Counted from the first letter of the stretch, positions 26,959 through 36,065 are shown. The stretch: DNA of 64,000 nt from Marinobacterium iners DSM 11526 (GCF_900107855.1 NZ_FNRJ01000004.1:186001-250000), one strand, 5' to 3'. The notes: a model not told the origin generated them from the letters alone. Program-made: numbers and translations.

Positions 26959-27995
26959 CCGTGTGTTCCTTGTGTTGTCAGATAGCGAGCATACTGCTGG
27001 TCCTTGCCAGCAATGTGGCGGTACCAGGCTTGCAGCAATTGCTGGTGCGCCAACAGGGCCTTGGGTTTCTTGTTCTGGCGAATCTTGTTGGCCAGCATCT
27101 GCGTGCGCTGCAGGATCATGCCATGTTCGGCCTGATGTGCTGAAAGATGGCTGAAGTGATGCTCGCGCTGATGTTGATACTCTTGTCCGAACATCTCGGC
27201 ACTGATCTGTTCCAGGCTACTGGTCATCTGTGCAGCTGTATTGTCGCTGCCGAAACTGATTTCGCGGCGTATGGCATCCAACTGGTGCAGAATGTCAGTC
27301 AACTGCTGCTGTTTCTGTTGCAGGAAGGGGTCTTTGCTGTTGCTCGGTACCAGTTCCGTGAGGGCCTGTCTGAACCTGTCGGCATCATTTTCTTCTGGTG
27401 GCGTCTGTGTCTGTGAAGGGCCTGGGTTTGGAGTGGTCGATACTGTTGGTTCGGGTGTAGAAGGTTCGTGTGCAGGCGTATGAGTGGAGCCAGCGGATTG
27501 CCGCGGATACAGGCTACCATCGGCAGGCTTGTTGACGCCGACTGCCGTATTCACGCCTGTCGGGATTGAGCGGTATACGGCGGTATCAGCAAGGGTGATT
27601 TTCCGGCGTCGAGCGGCATCAATCTTGTCACTGAGCAGCGCTACGCTGAGTGGTTTGCTGACGAATCCGTTACAGTCCAGCCCTACCGCGTTCATCACGT
27701 TGTTGCGATAGTTGTAATCGGTAAACATCAAAACGCAGAGGTCGCGCGGTACCTTGGGAATATCACCGCAACGAATTGTCTGCAAAAGCTCAAGGCCATT
27801 CCGGGGTTGCATGTCGATATCCGTGAGAACCATATCAATGCAGGGCTCACGGGTCAGAATCTCGATCGCTTCGCGACCGCTCAGGGCTGAGTAAACCTGC
27901 TCACAACCCAGATGCTCAAGCACCTTACGGCAGAATTCGTCGATGATGGGCTGGTCGTCAACGACCAGCACCTTGAGCGCAGAGAGAGCCTTCAT
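26955..27995 (-). CDS. Response regulator with C-terminal hemerythrin-like domain
   Basis: 346 residues. Residues 6-130 are a receiver: Asp13-Asp14, phospho-Asp59 in LTDID, Thr92 and Lys114. A Pro/Thr-rich linker (about 155-205) follows. Residues 223-340 align without gaps in the key helices to bacteriohemerythrin: Glu272, His287, His291, His327 and Asp332 are in place with normal spacings (15, 4, 36 and 5), and the HIAGKDQQYARYL end is typical. The two remaining ligand positions hold Gln229 and Met268 in place of His. Those would be the terminal ligands of the two-His iron, so a normal diiron site is unlikely. The gene precedes, and overlaps by four bases, the hybrid kinase, its likely partner. 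No DNA-binding or enzymatic output domain is present. Confidence 0.85.
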   Translation of the reverse strand: MKALSALKVLVVDDQPIIDEFCRKVLEHLGCEQVYSALSGREAIEILTREPCIDMVLTDIDMQPRNGLELLQTIRCGDIPKVPRDLCVLMFTDYNYRNNVMNAVGLDCNGFVSKPLSVALLSDKIDAARRRKITLADTAVYRSIPTGVNTAVGVNKPADGSLYPRQSAGSTHTPAHEPSTPEPTVSTTPNPGPSQTQTPPEENDADRFRQALTELVPSNSKDPFLQQKQQQLTDILHQLDAIRREISFGSDNTAAQMTSSLEQISAEMFGQEYQHQREHHFSHLSAHQAEHGMILQRTQMLANKIRQNKKPKALLAHQQLLQAWYRHIAGKDQQYARYLTTQGTHG

Positions 27996-28058
27996 GTCTG
28001 TCTCTTGAGCAGATTACCTTCATGTTCAGAGCATTACACAGATCTTTCGGGTTGTATA

Positions 28059-28997
28059 TCACAGCAGTGCCAGGCTCATCTGGTGGTATAGCGGGATACC
28101 GATAATCACGTTGAAGGGGAAGGTGAAGCCCAGTGATGCCAGCATGGCCAGGCCAATATTGGCTTCCGGGATAGCGGCTCGGATAGCAGCCGGCGCCGCG
28201 ATGTAGGAGGCGCTTGCCGTCAAGCTGGCCAGAATCAGGGCGCTGCCGCTCGGCAGCTCAAGCGCCATGGCTGCGCCCAGACCAAACAGTGACAGCAGTA
28301 AAGGTGCACAGCAGGCAAAGGCCAGCAGGCGCCAGTGCTTAAGCGGGATTGGGCGCAGTGTTTCGGCAGCCGTCAACCCCATCTCCAGCAGGAACAGGGC
28401 CAGTACCGCCTTGAAGGCATTGGTAAACAGGCCAGTTACTGAGGCGCCTTCCATCGGGCCATAGAGGTAACCGATGATCACGCCGCCGGCCAGCAGAATG
28501 ACACCTCGGTTGGTTAGAGTCTCATGCAGCAGGCTGATGCGTGAGCCGGTGTTGCTGTCGACGGCAAATTTGCGATACAGCGCCAGGCCCACCATGATCG
28601 CGGGCAGCTCCAGCAGCACCAGGTAAAGCGTGACTTCCGGGCCGATAGTGAGCTGATGGGTTTCAGCAAATGCCAGCGCGACGGCAAAGGTACCGGCGCT
28701 TACCGAGCCGTAATGTGCACTGATGCTGGCACTGTCCGCCAGCGACAGGCCGATCAGCTTGCGCAGCAGCGGAAACAGCAATAGTGGAATCAGTGCACCG
28801 ATTACCATGACCAGCAGCATCTCAGGCACCAGTTGCCAACTGAGGTTGCCGTGCAGTCCCATGCCGCCCTTGAGGCCGATTGTCAGCATCAACAGCAGGC
28901 TGAGAGTGTCGTAGGCGGCTTTGGGAATGGTCAGGTCGGATTTGACCAGCCCGGCAACAACGCCGAGCAGAAAAAACATCACAACAATATCAGGCAT
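28059..28997 (-). CDS. SbtA/DUF897-family sodium-dependent bicarbonate-type permease
   Basis: 312 residues with about ten hydrophobic helices in two repeated halves, a length and layout typical of the DUF897 family that includes cyanobacterial SbtA. Family cues are MLTIGLKGGMGL, ISAHYGSVSAGTFAVALAF near the centre and GSALILASLTASASYIAAPAAIRAAIP in the second half. A GGAG site precedes the ATG. It is divergent from a LysR-type gene with a large palindrome between them, which suggests dedicated control. Bicarbonate as substrate is inferred from the family only; some heterotrophic members are uncharacterised. Confidence 0.85.
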   Translation of the reverse strand: MPDIVVMFFLLGVVAGLVKSDLTIPKAAYDTLSLLLMLTIGLKGGMGLHGNLSWQLVPEMLLVMVIGALIPLLLFPLLRKLIGLSLADSASISAHYGSVSAGTFAVALAFAETHQLTIGPEVTLYLVLLELPAIMVGLALYRKFAVDSNTGSRISLLHETLTNRGVILLAGGVIIGYLYGPMEGASVTGLFTNAFKAVLALFLLEMGLTAAETLRPIPLKHWRLLAFACCAPLLLSLFGLGAAMALELPSGSALILASLTASASYIAAPAAIRAAIPEANIGLAMLASLGFTFPFNVIIGIPLYHQMSLALL

Positions 28998-29071
28998 GAT
29001 TGGCTCCGTCTCTGAATCTTGCGCGAATTGTGCCGTTGAAAGAGTATTGAATCTAATTAATTCTTGGTGAA

Positions 29072-29099
29072 CTATAGATAGATAATTATCTATATATAG
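29072..29099. promoter_or_regulatory. 28-bp near-perfect palindrome, probable LysR operator
   Basis: The dyad axis lies between 29085 and 29086. The inner 16 bases (29078-29093, ATAGATAATTATCTAT) are perfectly symmetric; after one mismatched pair (29077/29094), five more pairs match (CTATA/TATAG). It is fully in the spacer between the divergent permease and lysR genes, within a strongly AT-rich stretch, and its right edge overlaps the lysR ribosome site. Binding by the adjacent regulator is inferred. Confidence 0.75.
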
Positions 29100-29107
29100 G
29101 GGTGCCC

Positions 29108-30070
29108 GTGCGACTCAGGCATTTGACGTTTCGACTGCTGGAAGTATACGTTGCTGTTGTGCGCACCGGCTCGGTGACGGCGGCAGCCCATCAGCTTCAC
29201 CTTAGTCAGCCGACAGTATCCCAGCAACTTAAAAGGCTGACCGAAACGGTGGGCGAACCCTTGTTGAGGACAGGTAACAAGGGGTTGGAGCTGACCGATG
29301 TGGGACGAGAGCTGTATCGCTCGGCATTGGATGTCACCGGCCGATTTGAAGATTTTGCCGACTATCTGTCAGAGCTTAGAGGTGGTCACCGCGGACGCTT
29401 CAGTATTGCACTGGTGAACACGGCGCAGTATGTGCTGCCACGATTGCTCGGCCCTTACAGTCAGGCGTTTCCAGAGGTGGATCTGACTCTTGAGATCGGT
29501 AACCGTCAGCAGTTGCTACAGCGTTTTGAGCAACAGTTGGATGACGTTTATGTGTTCAGTCATCCGCCAGCATTGGAGCAGGCCGTTGCAGCACGGTTTT
29601 TGCGCAATCCACTGGTTATGATTGCCCCTCAGCACCACCCTTTGGTGCAGAAGGCACAGCTATCCATTCACGATCTCAAACATGAGCGGTTCCTGTTGCG
29701 TGAACCTGGCTCGGCCACTCGCATGTTGTTCGAGAGCTGGCTGCATGCGCAGGGTGTGCAGTTATCCGATACGCTGCAGATGGCCAGTAATGAAGCAATT
29801 CGCGTGGGTGTTTCTTCAGGCATGGGGTTGGCAGTGGTGTCGCGTCATGTGCTGCCGCTGCAGCACCCGGGCATTGAAGTGCTGCCGTTGCAGCAGTTTC
29901 CGCTCGATAGTCACTGGCACTTCATTATTCGACGTGACCGACGTCTGCCACACGCTGCGCGGGGGTTTCTCGATTATGCTGCCGGCTCACTGGAGCAGTG
30001 GTTGCCGGCAGAGTACGTCTGTAACGAGATCGAGCGGCTGTTCAGTCAAACTCGGGAAGAGTGGGCGTAA
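29108..30070 (+). CDS. LysR-family transcriptional regulator, CbbR-like
   Basis: 320 residues. N-terminal winged helix (LRHLTFRLLEVYVAVVRTGSVTAAAHQLHLSQPTVSQQLKRLTETVGEPLL) and a C-terminal substrate-binding domain. The start RLRHLTFRLLEVYV resembles CbbR-type regulators of carbon fixation and carbon-concentrating genes, fitting the divergent bicarbonate-type permease. I use GTG 29108, five bases after AGGGG; GTG 29102 lies inside that site. The palindrome directly upstream suggests autoregulation and control of the permease. The effector is unknown. The last 29 bases overlap the 3' end of the convergent rhodanese gene. Confidence 0.9.
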   Translation: MRLRHLTFRLLEVYVAVVRTGSVTAAAHQLHLSQPTVSQQLKRLTETVGEPLLRTGNKGLELTDVGRELYRSALDVTGRFEDFADYLSELRGGHRGRFSIALVNTAQYVLPRLLGPYSQAFPEVDLTLEIGNRQQLLQRFEQQLDDVYVFSHPPALEQAVAARFLRNPLVMIAPQHHPLVQKAQLSIHDLKHERFLLREPGSATRMLFESWLHAQGVQLSDTLQMASNEAIRVGVSSGMGLAVVSRHVLPLQHPGIEVLPLQQFPLDSHWHFIIRRDRRLPHAARGFLDYAAGSLEQWLPAEYVCNEIERLFSQTREEWA

Positions 30071-30422
30071 CAACGGGTTTGTCATCGGCCTGCCAAGCCT
30101 CAATACCACCGGTGATGGAGGTAACGTGCAGGTATCCCATCTCAGCCAGACTTTTGGCGCTGAGGGCTGCGCGACCGCTGTTCTTGCAATAGATGACGAT
30201 ATTGAGATCGCGAGCGTTGAGCGACTCGTCGTTGCTGAACTTGAATTCCAGCAGGCCGCGTGGAATGTTGATGGCACCTGAAAGATGGCCGCTCTGGTAT
30301 TCATCCGGCTCGCGCACATCAACCAGAAGATCGGCGGCTCTAATGGCTTCGTCAGCATGTTCGACGCTGACTTCGGTGATATTTTCCTTGGCGGCCATTA
30401 CCAAATCATGGGCTGTTTTCAT
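30042..30422 (-). CDS. Single-domain rhodanese-like sulfurtransferase
   Basis: 126 residues, one rhodanese domain (about 22-115). The active-site loop YCKNSGRAAL holds the catalytic Cys; LVDVREPDEYQSGHLSGAINIP is the typical entrance and GYLHVTSITGGIEAW the exit signature. Cytoplasmic, no signal peptide. AGGAG precedes the ATG. The 3' end overlaps the convergent lysR gene by 29 bases in antisense. It probably carries sulfane sulfur; the physiological acceptor is unknown. Confidence 0.93.
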   Translation of the reverse strand: MKTAHDLVMAAKENITEVSVEHADEAIRAADLLVDVREPDEYQSGHLSGAINIPRGLLEFKFSNDESLNARDLNIVIYCKNSGRAALSAKSLAEMGYLHVTSITGGIEAWQADDKPVVTPTLPEFD

Positions 30423-30489
30423 TTGTAGCTCCTGTAAGGTTGTGCATCAGTTTTGCATTTATATTAGATTTTATTAATACATAATGCCA

Positions 30490-31263
30490 TCAACAATGCC
30501 AGAGCCGGTACCAGCCATTTTGTTCGCTGATTTCCAACGGTGTTTGGTACAGCGCTGAAAGGTTGGCGCCAGTCAGTACTTCTTCTTTGGGGCCGTCCGC
30601 AACCACTGTACCTTGTGACAGCAATACCACGCGCTCAATTTCAGGAATAATCTCGTCCACATGGTGGGTTGCGATCAGCATGGAGCCATTCTGCTGACAA
30701 AATTGTCGCATCTGCTTCAACATCAGCGCTGCGGCGCCCATGTCGAGGCCGTTCGCGGGCTCGTCCAGAATCAGAGCTTCGGGCTGGTGAATCAGTGCTC
30801 TGGCCAGCAGCAACCGACGTTTCTGGCCAGTGGAGAGGCGTTGAAACATCTGCTGCTCCTGGTCAATCAGTCCGATCTGCTGTAACAGGCCGATGGCTCT
30901 TTGACGCTGCTCATCAGAGGCCTGCAGGTGATCGTGCTGCCCGATCGCGCCGAACAACCCGGACAGGATGACATCCAGAGAGCGGGTATAGGGTGTGTAA
31001 TCCTCTTGCAATTCATGCGAGACGAAACCAATACGGCTGCGCAACTCCCACAGGTTGACGCTTTCGCTGCCGTAGAGCCGCACATGGCTGCCGTCGCGCA
31101 CCACGGGGTATAGTTCGCGGCTGATCAGTTTGAGCAATGTGCTCTTGCCGGCTCCGTTCGGGCCGAGAATGGCAACGCGCTCACCGCGCTCCACCCGTAG
31201 GGAGAAGTGTTGCAATACCGGTGTCTGTTGCTGGTAAACGGTTACATCCTGGATATCAATCAT
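30490..31263 (-). CDS. Stand-alone ABC ATPase
   Basis: 257 residues. Walker A GPNGAGKST near 36-44, Q-loop region FVSHELQE, signature LSTGQKRRLLLARAL (LSTGQ, a mild variant of LSGGQ), Walker B ALILDEPANGLD and H-loop ATHHVDEI. No permease gene lies nearby, and the first-half resemblance to ModF-like ATPases means it could act without a channel. It is six bases downstream of the glycosyltransferase gene on the same strand, so they are probably cotranscribed. Substrate or role is not known. Confidence 0.85.
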   Translation of the reverse strand: MIDIQDVTVYQQQTPVLQHFSLRVERGERVAILGPNGAGKSTLLKLISRELYPVVRDGSHVRLYGSESVNLWELRSRIGFVSHELQEDYTPYTRSLDVILSGLFGAIGQHDHLQASDEQRQRAIGLLQQIGLIDQEQQMFQRLSTGQKRRLLLARALIHQPEALILDEPANGLDMGAAALMLKQMRQFCQQNGSMLIATHHVDEIIPEIERVVLLSQGTVVADGPKEEVLTGANLSALYQTPLEISEQNGWYRLWHC

Positions 31264-31269
31264 GTGGGC

Positions 31270-32511
31270 TCACTTGCGCTGTTTGGCTTCGATCCACTGT
31301 GCCATATATTGAGTGCTTTTCAGAGTATGGTGACGCAGCATGGCACCGGTAAAATTGTCCAGTCGGTGCTGTTCAAGGTCGGCTCTGAGTAGGTTAAGGC
31401 GTGATATCAGCGCATCGGCATGGCGCTGGAACTGAAAGTGGCGGTCGTGTAGCTCAAAGCCTTGCTGCTGGCATGCTCTCCATTGTGGCGAATCCCGGTA
31501 TAATGCAATGGCGGTAGTCGAAAACGCTTCGGCATCATCTGCTACAGGTGCCGGCCAGGTATCAGTATCAGCCATTCCTTCGGCACCTACAGATGTAGTC
31601 ACAGAGGGTGTGCCACAGGCCAGAGCGTCTACCAGTTTGCCTTTCAGGCCTGCGCCAAAGCGCAGTGGAGCCAGGTTAATCCGCGCCTTGCGCATCACTT
31701 CATGGGCGTCTTCTGCCCAGCCCTTTACCAGAAAGCCCTGTTTCGGATTGTGCAGTGCCGTTGCCTTTGGGGGAGGGTAGGCGCCATATATATGCAGCTC
31801 GGCCTGCGGCAACTGTTGACGAACAAGTGGCCAGATGGATTGTTTGAGCCACAGGACGGCGTCCCAGTTAGGGGCGTGACGGAAGTTGCCGATGGCCAGA
31901 AAGTGTTCTCGCTGCTCGAAGGTTGGCAGCTGCTCCGTTTCTTTTCTGTTTAGAGGTGGCAGCATGAAAGGGCTGTAGTGAAGCAGGGCAGGGTCGACCT
32001 TGAATGTTGACGTCAGCAGCTCGATTTCGGCCCGGGAAATCATAAGCGTCAGATCACTGCGCAAAATGGCGGCAACCTCGCGTTTGGCATGATCCGAGAA
32101 CAGCAGGTCAGGGCCGACCGTCAGGCTGACTTCACCGCTGTGTTTACAGGCCTGGTGACGTGCATGGCGCAGGCAGGAAAGGTCTTCGGTATCCAGCAGA
32201 CGAATGGCCTCGGGGCAGTGTTTTTCCACCCGCCAGCCGAACTGCTCCTCCATCATGAAACGATCAAACATCACCAGGTCGGGCTGCAGGACACGGATGA
32301 AATCATCAAAGCTGGAGCAGTTCAGTGCGATGTTGACTTCGTTGATACCGCGAGCTGGCAGGTTGGCGCGGTGGATGCTTTTTTCAGCAGGACTGGCAAA
32401 AGTCACTGTCCAGCCTTGATCCCGGAAGGCATCGAGCAGGGCCAGCATGCGGTAGCCTGCGGCACTGGAAGCAGGCTCGGGCCAAACATAACCAACAACA
32501 AGAACATTCAT
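31270..32511 (-). CDS. Glycosyltransferase, GT-B fold
   Basis: 413 residues. N-terminal Rossmann start VLVVGYVWPEPASSAAGYRMLALLDAF and C-terminal nucleotide-sugar-binding half (FLAIGNFRHAPNWDAVLWL, ELHIYGAYPP, LVKGWAEDAHEVMRKARINLAPLRFGAGLKGKLVDALACGTPSVTTSVGAEGM), as in GT4-like enzymes; the KLVDALACGTPSV block holds the donor-binding region. I use ATG 32511; a TTG at 32535 would add eight residues and neither has a strong ribosome site. The acceptor is unknown. It is followed by the ABC ATPase in the same operon. Confidence 0.85.
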   Translation of the reverse strand: MNVLVVGYVWPEPASSAAGYRMLALLDAFRDQGWTVTFASPAEKSIHRANLPARGINEVNIALNCSSFDDFIRVLQPDLVMFDRFMMEEQFGWRVEKHCPEAIRLLDTEDLSCLRHARHQACKHSGEVSLTVGPDLLFSDHAKREVAAILRSDLTLMISRAEIELLTSTFKVDPALLHYSPFMLPPLNRKETEQLPTFEQREHFLAIGNFRHAPNWDAVLWLKQSIWPLVRQQLPQAELHIYGAYPPPKATALHNPKQGFLVKGWAEDAHEVMRKARINLAPLRFGAGLKGKLVDALACGTPSVTTSVGAEGMADTDTWPAPVADDAEAFSTTAIALYRDSPQWRACQQQGFELHDRHFQFQRHADALISRLNLLRADLEQHRLDNFTGAMLRHHTLKSTQYMAQWIEAKQRK

Positions 32512-32578
32512 GAACAATAAAAACCTGTGCAGCAATCGGGCTGGATGTGAGTGTTCATATTACCACTGCATAAAACCA

Positions 32579-33517
32579 TTACCCCATCAGCGCCAGAATG
32601 AGGGTCAGGGTAATAAAGGAAAGTGCGGTGGTGACCAGCAACATACCGGCGCACTGGCGACCATACCCGTAGTTGCCGCCTATGATCGGGAATACGCTCA
32701 GCATCGGCATCGCTGCGGCGAGTATGACAGCCTTTTCAAGCTGCGGATCAAAGTCGCGCCAGAGCATAACCAGCAACAGCATCAGCAATGGGTGTAGCAG
32801 AAGCTTGCCTGCAGCGACCAGGCTGATACTGCCAAGGCTGTCATTGACGCGCGTGCCGACCAGAGAGCCGCCGATTACAAACAGCGCTGTGCCCACTGAA
32901 GCCATGGCCAGCATCTCCAGGCTGCGGTCCAGCGCGGACGGTATCGGCAGCTGCAGGCTGGCACAGATCAGGCCGGCCAGAATGGCAATGATCAAGGGGC
33001 TGCGCAAAATGCGCATGAAAATGCGGCGCCAAACCTGTAACAAAGGCTCGCCAGTACCGGTATCGCGCTTGCCATACTCGATCAGAATAAGGGCCAGCGG
33101 CAAAATCAGTATGTTTTCCACCAGCAGTGCCATGGTGAAAGGCTGGGTGGGGGCTGAACCAAATACCTGCAGTAAAACGGGGTAGCCAATAAAGGCGCTG
33201 TTGGATGCTGACATTCCCATGCCGCGAACACTGGCCTCGGCCAGATCGGTATTGAAAATAAGCCGGTTAAGGGCTATACCGCCCAGCAGTGCGCCAAGGG
33301 AGCCAATGGCATAAATGGTCAGGAAGTCAAACTGGATAACTTCGCTTACCTGCATCTGCGACAGAGTGCCGAAAATCAGGGCGGGCAAAGTGAAATAGAG
33401 TACAAATCGCCCCAACAAGGGCATTGCTTCCCGTGGCATCAGGCCGGATTTGACCGCCAGATAACCAAAGCCAATGATGATGAAAATCGGTGCGGTAATG
33501 GATAAAACGTCCGTCAT
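32579..33517 (-). CDS. AEC (auxin efflux carrier) family transporter
   Basis: 312 residues with about ten hydrophobic helices in two five-helix halves. Typical start (ITAPIFIIIGFGYLAVKSGLMP) and family motif LGRFVLYFTLPALIFGTL; MSASNSAFIGYPVLLQVFG and the AAAMPMLSVFPIIGGNYG region match family members that move small carboxylates. AGGAG lies before the ATG. Inner membrane; substrate unknown. It sits alone between the glycosyltransferase and the tRNA genes. Confidence 0.9.
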   Translation of the reverse strand: MTDVLSITAPIFIIIGFGYLAVKSGLMPREAMPLLGRFVLYFTLPALIFGTLSQMQVSEVIQFDFLTIYAIGSLGALLGGIALNRLIFNTDLAEASVRGMGMSASNSAFIGYPVLLQVFGSAPTQPFTMALLVENILILPLALILIEYGKRDTGTGEPLLQVWRRIFMRILRSPLIIAILAGLICASLQLPIPSALDRSLEMLAMASVGTALFVIGGSLVGTRVNDSLGSISLVAAGKLLLHPLLMLLLVMLWRDFDPQLEKAVILAAAMPMLSVFPIIGGNYGYGRQCAGMLLVTTALSFITLTLILALMG

Positions 33518-33600
33518 GGTATCGGCTCCTCCTTAAGAGGCGGCCAGTATACAGATTTATGACGAGGGTAATATGCGGGAAAACCGGGATAATATAAGGA

Positions 33601-33677
<77 letters not shown>

Positions 33678-33684
33678 ACTTCGG

Positions 33685-33760
33685 TGGCTCCTCGAGCTGG
33701 ACTCGAACCAGCGACCAATAGATTAACAGTCTACTGCTCTACCAACTGAGCTATCGAGGA
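33685..33760 (-). tRNA. tRNA-Asn (anticodon GTT)
   Basis: 76 bases with CCA encoded. Acceptor TCCTCGA/TCGAGGA is fully paired, the D arm is GCTC...GAGC, the anticodon loop CTGTTAA gives GTT, and the T arm is CTGG-TTCGAGT-CCAG. It is the first gene of a two-tRNA transcript. Confidence 0.96.
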
Positions 33761-33781
33761 ACACCTGAACTAAGAAAAAAT

Positions 33782-33810
33782 ATATTAGTGATGAGACCCT
33801 GTACCGTCAA
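33782..33810 (-). promoter_or_regulatory. Sigma-70 promoter of the tRNA-Asn/tRNA-Pro unit
   Basis: On the minus strand, -35 TTGACG (33805-33810), a 17-base spacer and -10 TAATAT (33782-33787), 22 bases before tRNA-Asn. A textbook stable-RNA promoter. Confidence 0.85.
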
Positions 33811-33996
33811 GCCCTTTGGCTAAATTATTATTCCTTTTTGTATCAAGGGGATAATTCATGGTGCTTGGCAGAAGACGTGTGTAAGTAGAGGGCGGGTTTT
33901 GTAGTACGGACAGAGCGCTGTAATTCCCCTTATCTCCCTGCCAGTTTTTCGCTAACATAGCCTGCTATCGGAATCGGCGTATAACTGGACGGATCA

Positions 33997-35397
33997 GTGC
34001 TTTTCAACAAGCTTCCTGAAGACATATTTCTCCCGCTCTCGGGGCAGAACCGGCAGGTGTATCAGTCGGTGCTGCTGGAGCTGGCAGATCTCTTTTTTGA
34101 CGAGGATCTGATCGATCCCTTTATTCCGCGGGATCTGGTGCGTTCCAGCATCGAGAATGCCGTGGTGCGGCTGGGTGTGCGTCGTTGGGAGGCAGAGCCC
34201 GGCGAAGATGCAGGCGCTGAGCCGCCTCGTTCCAGTGCCGAGTACACCAACCGCATCTATCGGCGTTTGGTCCAGACCGGCTGGCTGGAAGAGGAACAGA
34301 AGGTTTACCGCACCTATGTACTGCTTTCACCTTCAGTCAGCTACCTGCTGCGCTCGCTGGTCAGCATCGCCCGGCTGGAAAAACGCAGCTACGGCGGTGC
34401 CGTACTGAACGTGCTCAGTTCGCTGGAGTCGGCCATCAGTGACCCTCTGGGACGAGGTATCACGCTGTCTGAAGCGGCCCAGACGGCGGCGGATTTCAGT
34501 GCCCATTTGACTGACATGATGTTGGGCCTGCGTGAGCTGAAGATGAACCTGTCGGCCAGCAATAACCCGCAGGAGATTGTGCGCGGTTTCTTCGACCGTT
34601 TTGTTGAGCAGATACTGGTTTCCGACTACAAGACGCTGAAAACCCGTAACAACCCGTTCCGCTTTCGCCGTCAGATTCTCTCCATGCTGCGTGACCTGCA
34701 GTTCGATCCGCTCAAACTGCAGCAGCTTGCAGAGCATTATCAGATGCAGCTGGATATGTCATACGACGTTGCCGAAGCGCAGGTGCACCAGCATATCAAC
34801 CGCATTATCCGGATCTTTGACTCAGTGGATCAGCGTCTGGCCGCCATTGACGATTTCCGCTACCAGCTGGAGAAGCGGGTAGCGGATACAGTTCGCTACA
34901 TGGACAAGACCACACCGGGCATGGCAGCACGCTTGTCGCGCCTGATTGCGGCGGTGGGCAACTTGCCGGAAAAGGTCATTCCGCCGCTCACTACACTGGA
35001 TGAGGTGGGCTTTATTTCACCTGCCAGTGTGCGTGCACCGGTACGCCGCAGGGTAGAGGCTCAGCCGCGCATCATCACCCAGAAAGAGATCGACCCCTCC
35101 GTGCTGGAGTTGCGGCGTCTGTTCAAGGAGTGGAAAGAGCGGCGCGAAGTCAATGTGGATCGTATCGAAACCTACCTGGAGAGCCAGCTTGCCGGCCGCG
35201 ACCAGTTGAGGGCCACCGATTTTCGGATCGGCACGGTGGAAGACTACATCTGCTTCAGTTACGTTCGCCACTTCAACTCGCTGGGCAAGAAGGCACAGCG
35301 GATGCGGCAGCGCTATCGAATTCAATTTGAAGACAACTACGTTAACGTCTCCGGAATGGTGGAGTGTCGTGGTTTTGTTATCCACAGGAACAGCTAA
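33997..35397 (+). CDS. mksF: MksF/JetA kleisin subunit of an SMC-like condensin
   Basis: 466 residues starting with GTG. By family (DUF5716/MksF/JetA) it is the kleisin that bridges the SMC dimer. Visible features are an N-terminal helical region ([23 protein letters not shown]), a long helical middle (about 200-310) and a C-terminal winged-helix-like part ending [10 protein letters not shown]. The stop overlaps the mksE ATG (TAATG) and mksE in turn overlaps mksB, a coupled F-E-B operon. No specific DNA-binding motif was recognised. Confidence 0.85.
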   Translation: MLFNKLPEDIFLPLSGQNRQVYQSVLLELADLFFDEDLIDPFIPRDLVRSSIENAVVRLGVRRWEAEPGEDAGAEPPRSSAEYTNRIYRRLVQTGWLEEEQKVYRTYVLLSPSVSYLLRSLVSIARLEKRSYGGAVLNVLSSLESAISDPLGRGITLSEAAQTAADFSAHLTDMMLGLRELKMNLSASNNPQEIVRGFFDRFVEQILVSDYKTLKTRNNPFRFRRQILSMLRDLQFDPLKLQQLAEHYQMQLDMSYDVAEAQVHQHINRIIRIFDSVDQRLAAIDDFRYQLEKRVADTVRYMDKTTPGMAARLSRLIAAVGNLPEKVIPPLTTLDEVGFISPASVRAPVRRRVEAQPRIITQKEIDPSVLELRRLFKEWKERREVNVDRIETYLESQLAGRDQLRATDFRIGTVEDYICFSYVRHFNSLGKKAQRMRQRYRIQFEDNYVNVSGMVECRGFVIHRNS

Positions 35398-36065
35398 TGC
35401 TTGGTGATCTGCAGAAAATCGTCTCCCGCAATGAACAGCATGACGCCGATGACTTCATCCGTGCCGCCAACCAGCTGCTGAGCAATCAGTTTCTCTATGC
35501 GGACCGGCCGGTACACCGTGACAGCTATTTTCTCATTGCCGGCAATACGGAGTATTTTCGTAACCTGTTTGCGGCCATTGGCTGGAGTCTGGTGTATCAG
35601 CCAGATGAAGCCTATCTGGGCATTCTGCCGCAGGGTGAAGAGCGTGTGCTGCGTCTGAAGCTGGACGAGTCGCTGCTGATGCTCTGCCTGCGTCAGCAGT
35701 ACGAGCAGAAACTGGAAAGCTTTGAGGTGGAAGGCGGCAAGGCCTACACCAGTACAGACGAGCTGCTGCGCCTGTTCAGCAACCTGACCGGCAAGGAGAT
35801 TCCCAACGAGACGCGTCTCAAGGAGATCATCTCCCTGTTTACCCGCCATGGCCTGATTGAGCGTGGCAAGCAGGATGAAACTGATCCTAAAAACATTCCA
35901 CTGAAGATCAATCCGACCATCCGTCAGGTGGTGGTGGAAGACTATATTGGCCAGCTGGAAGCACTGTGCGACACCGACATTCGTGATCAGCAGGAGCCTG
36001 AAGATATCGAACCGGTCGACCTTCCTGACACGCCAACCCCCGAGACTGAGGAGAAGCCCGCATGA
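35397..36065 (+). CDS. mksE: MksE/JetB KITE subunit of the condensin
   Basis: 222 residues, DUF4194-type tandem winged-helix (KITE) protein: [56 protein letters not shown] and [14 protein letters not shown] dimers bind the kleisin. I start at ATG 35397, with AGGA seven bases upstream, sharing one base with the mksF stop. The C-terminal tail is acidic. It overlaps mksB by four bases. Confidence 0.85.
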   Translation: MLGDLQKIVSRNEQHDADDFIRAANQLLSNQFLYADRPVHRDSYFLIAGNTEYFRNLFAAIGWSLVYQPDEAYLGILPQGEERVLRLKLDESLLMLCLRQQYEQKLESFEVEGGKAYTSTDELLRLFSNLTGKEIPNETRLKEIISLFTRHGLIERGKQDETDPKNIPLKINPTIRQVVVEDYIGQLEALCDTDIRDQQEPEDIEPVDLPDTPTPETEEKPA

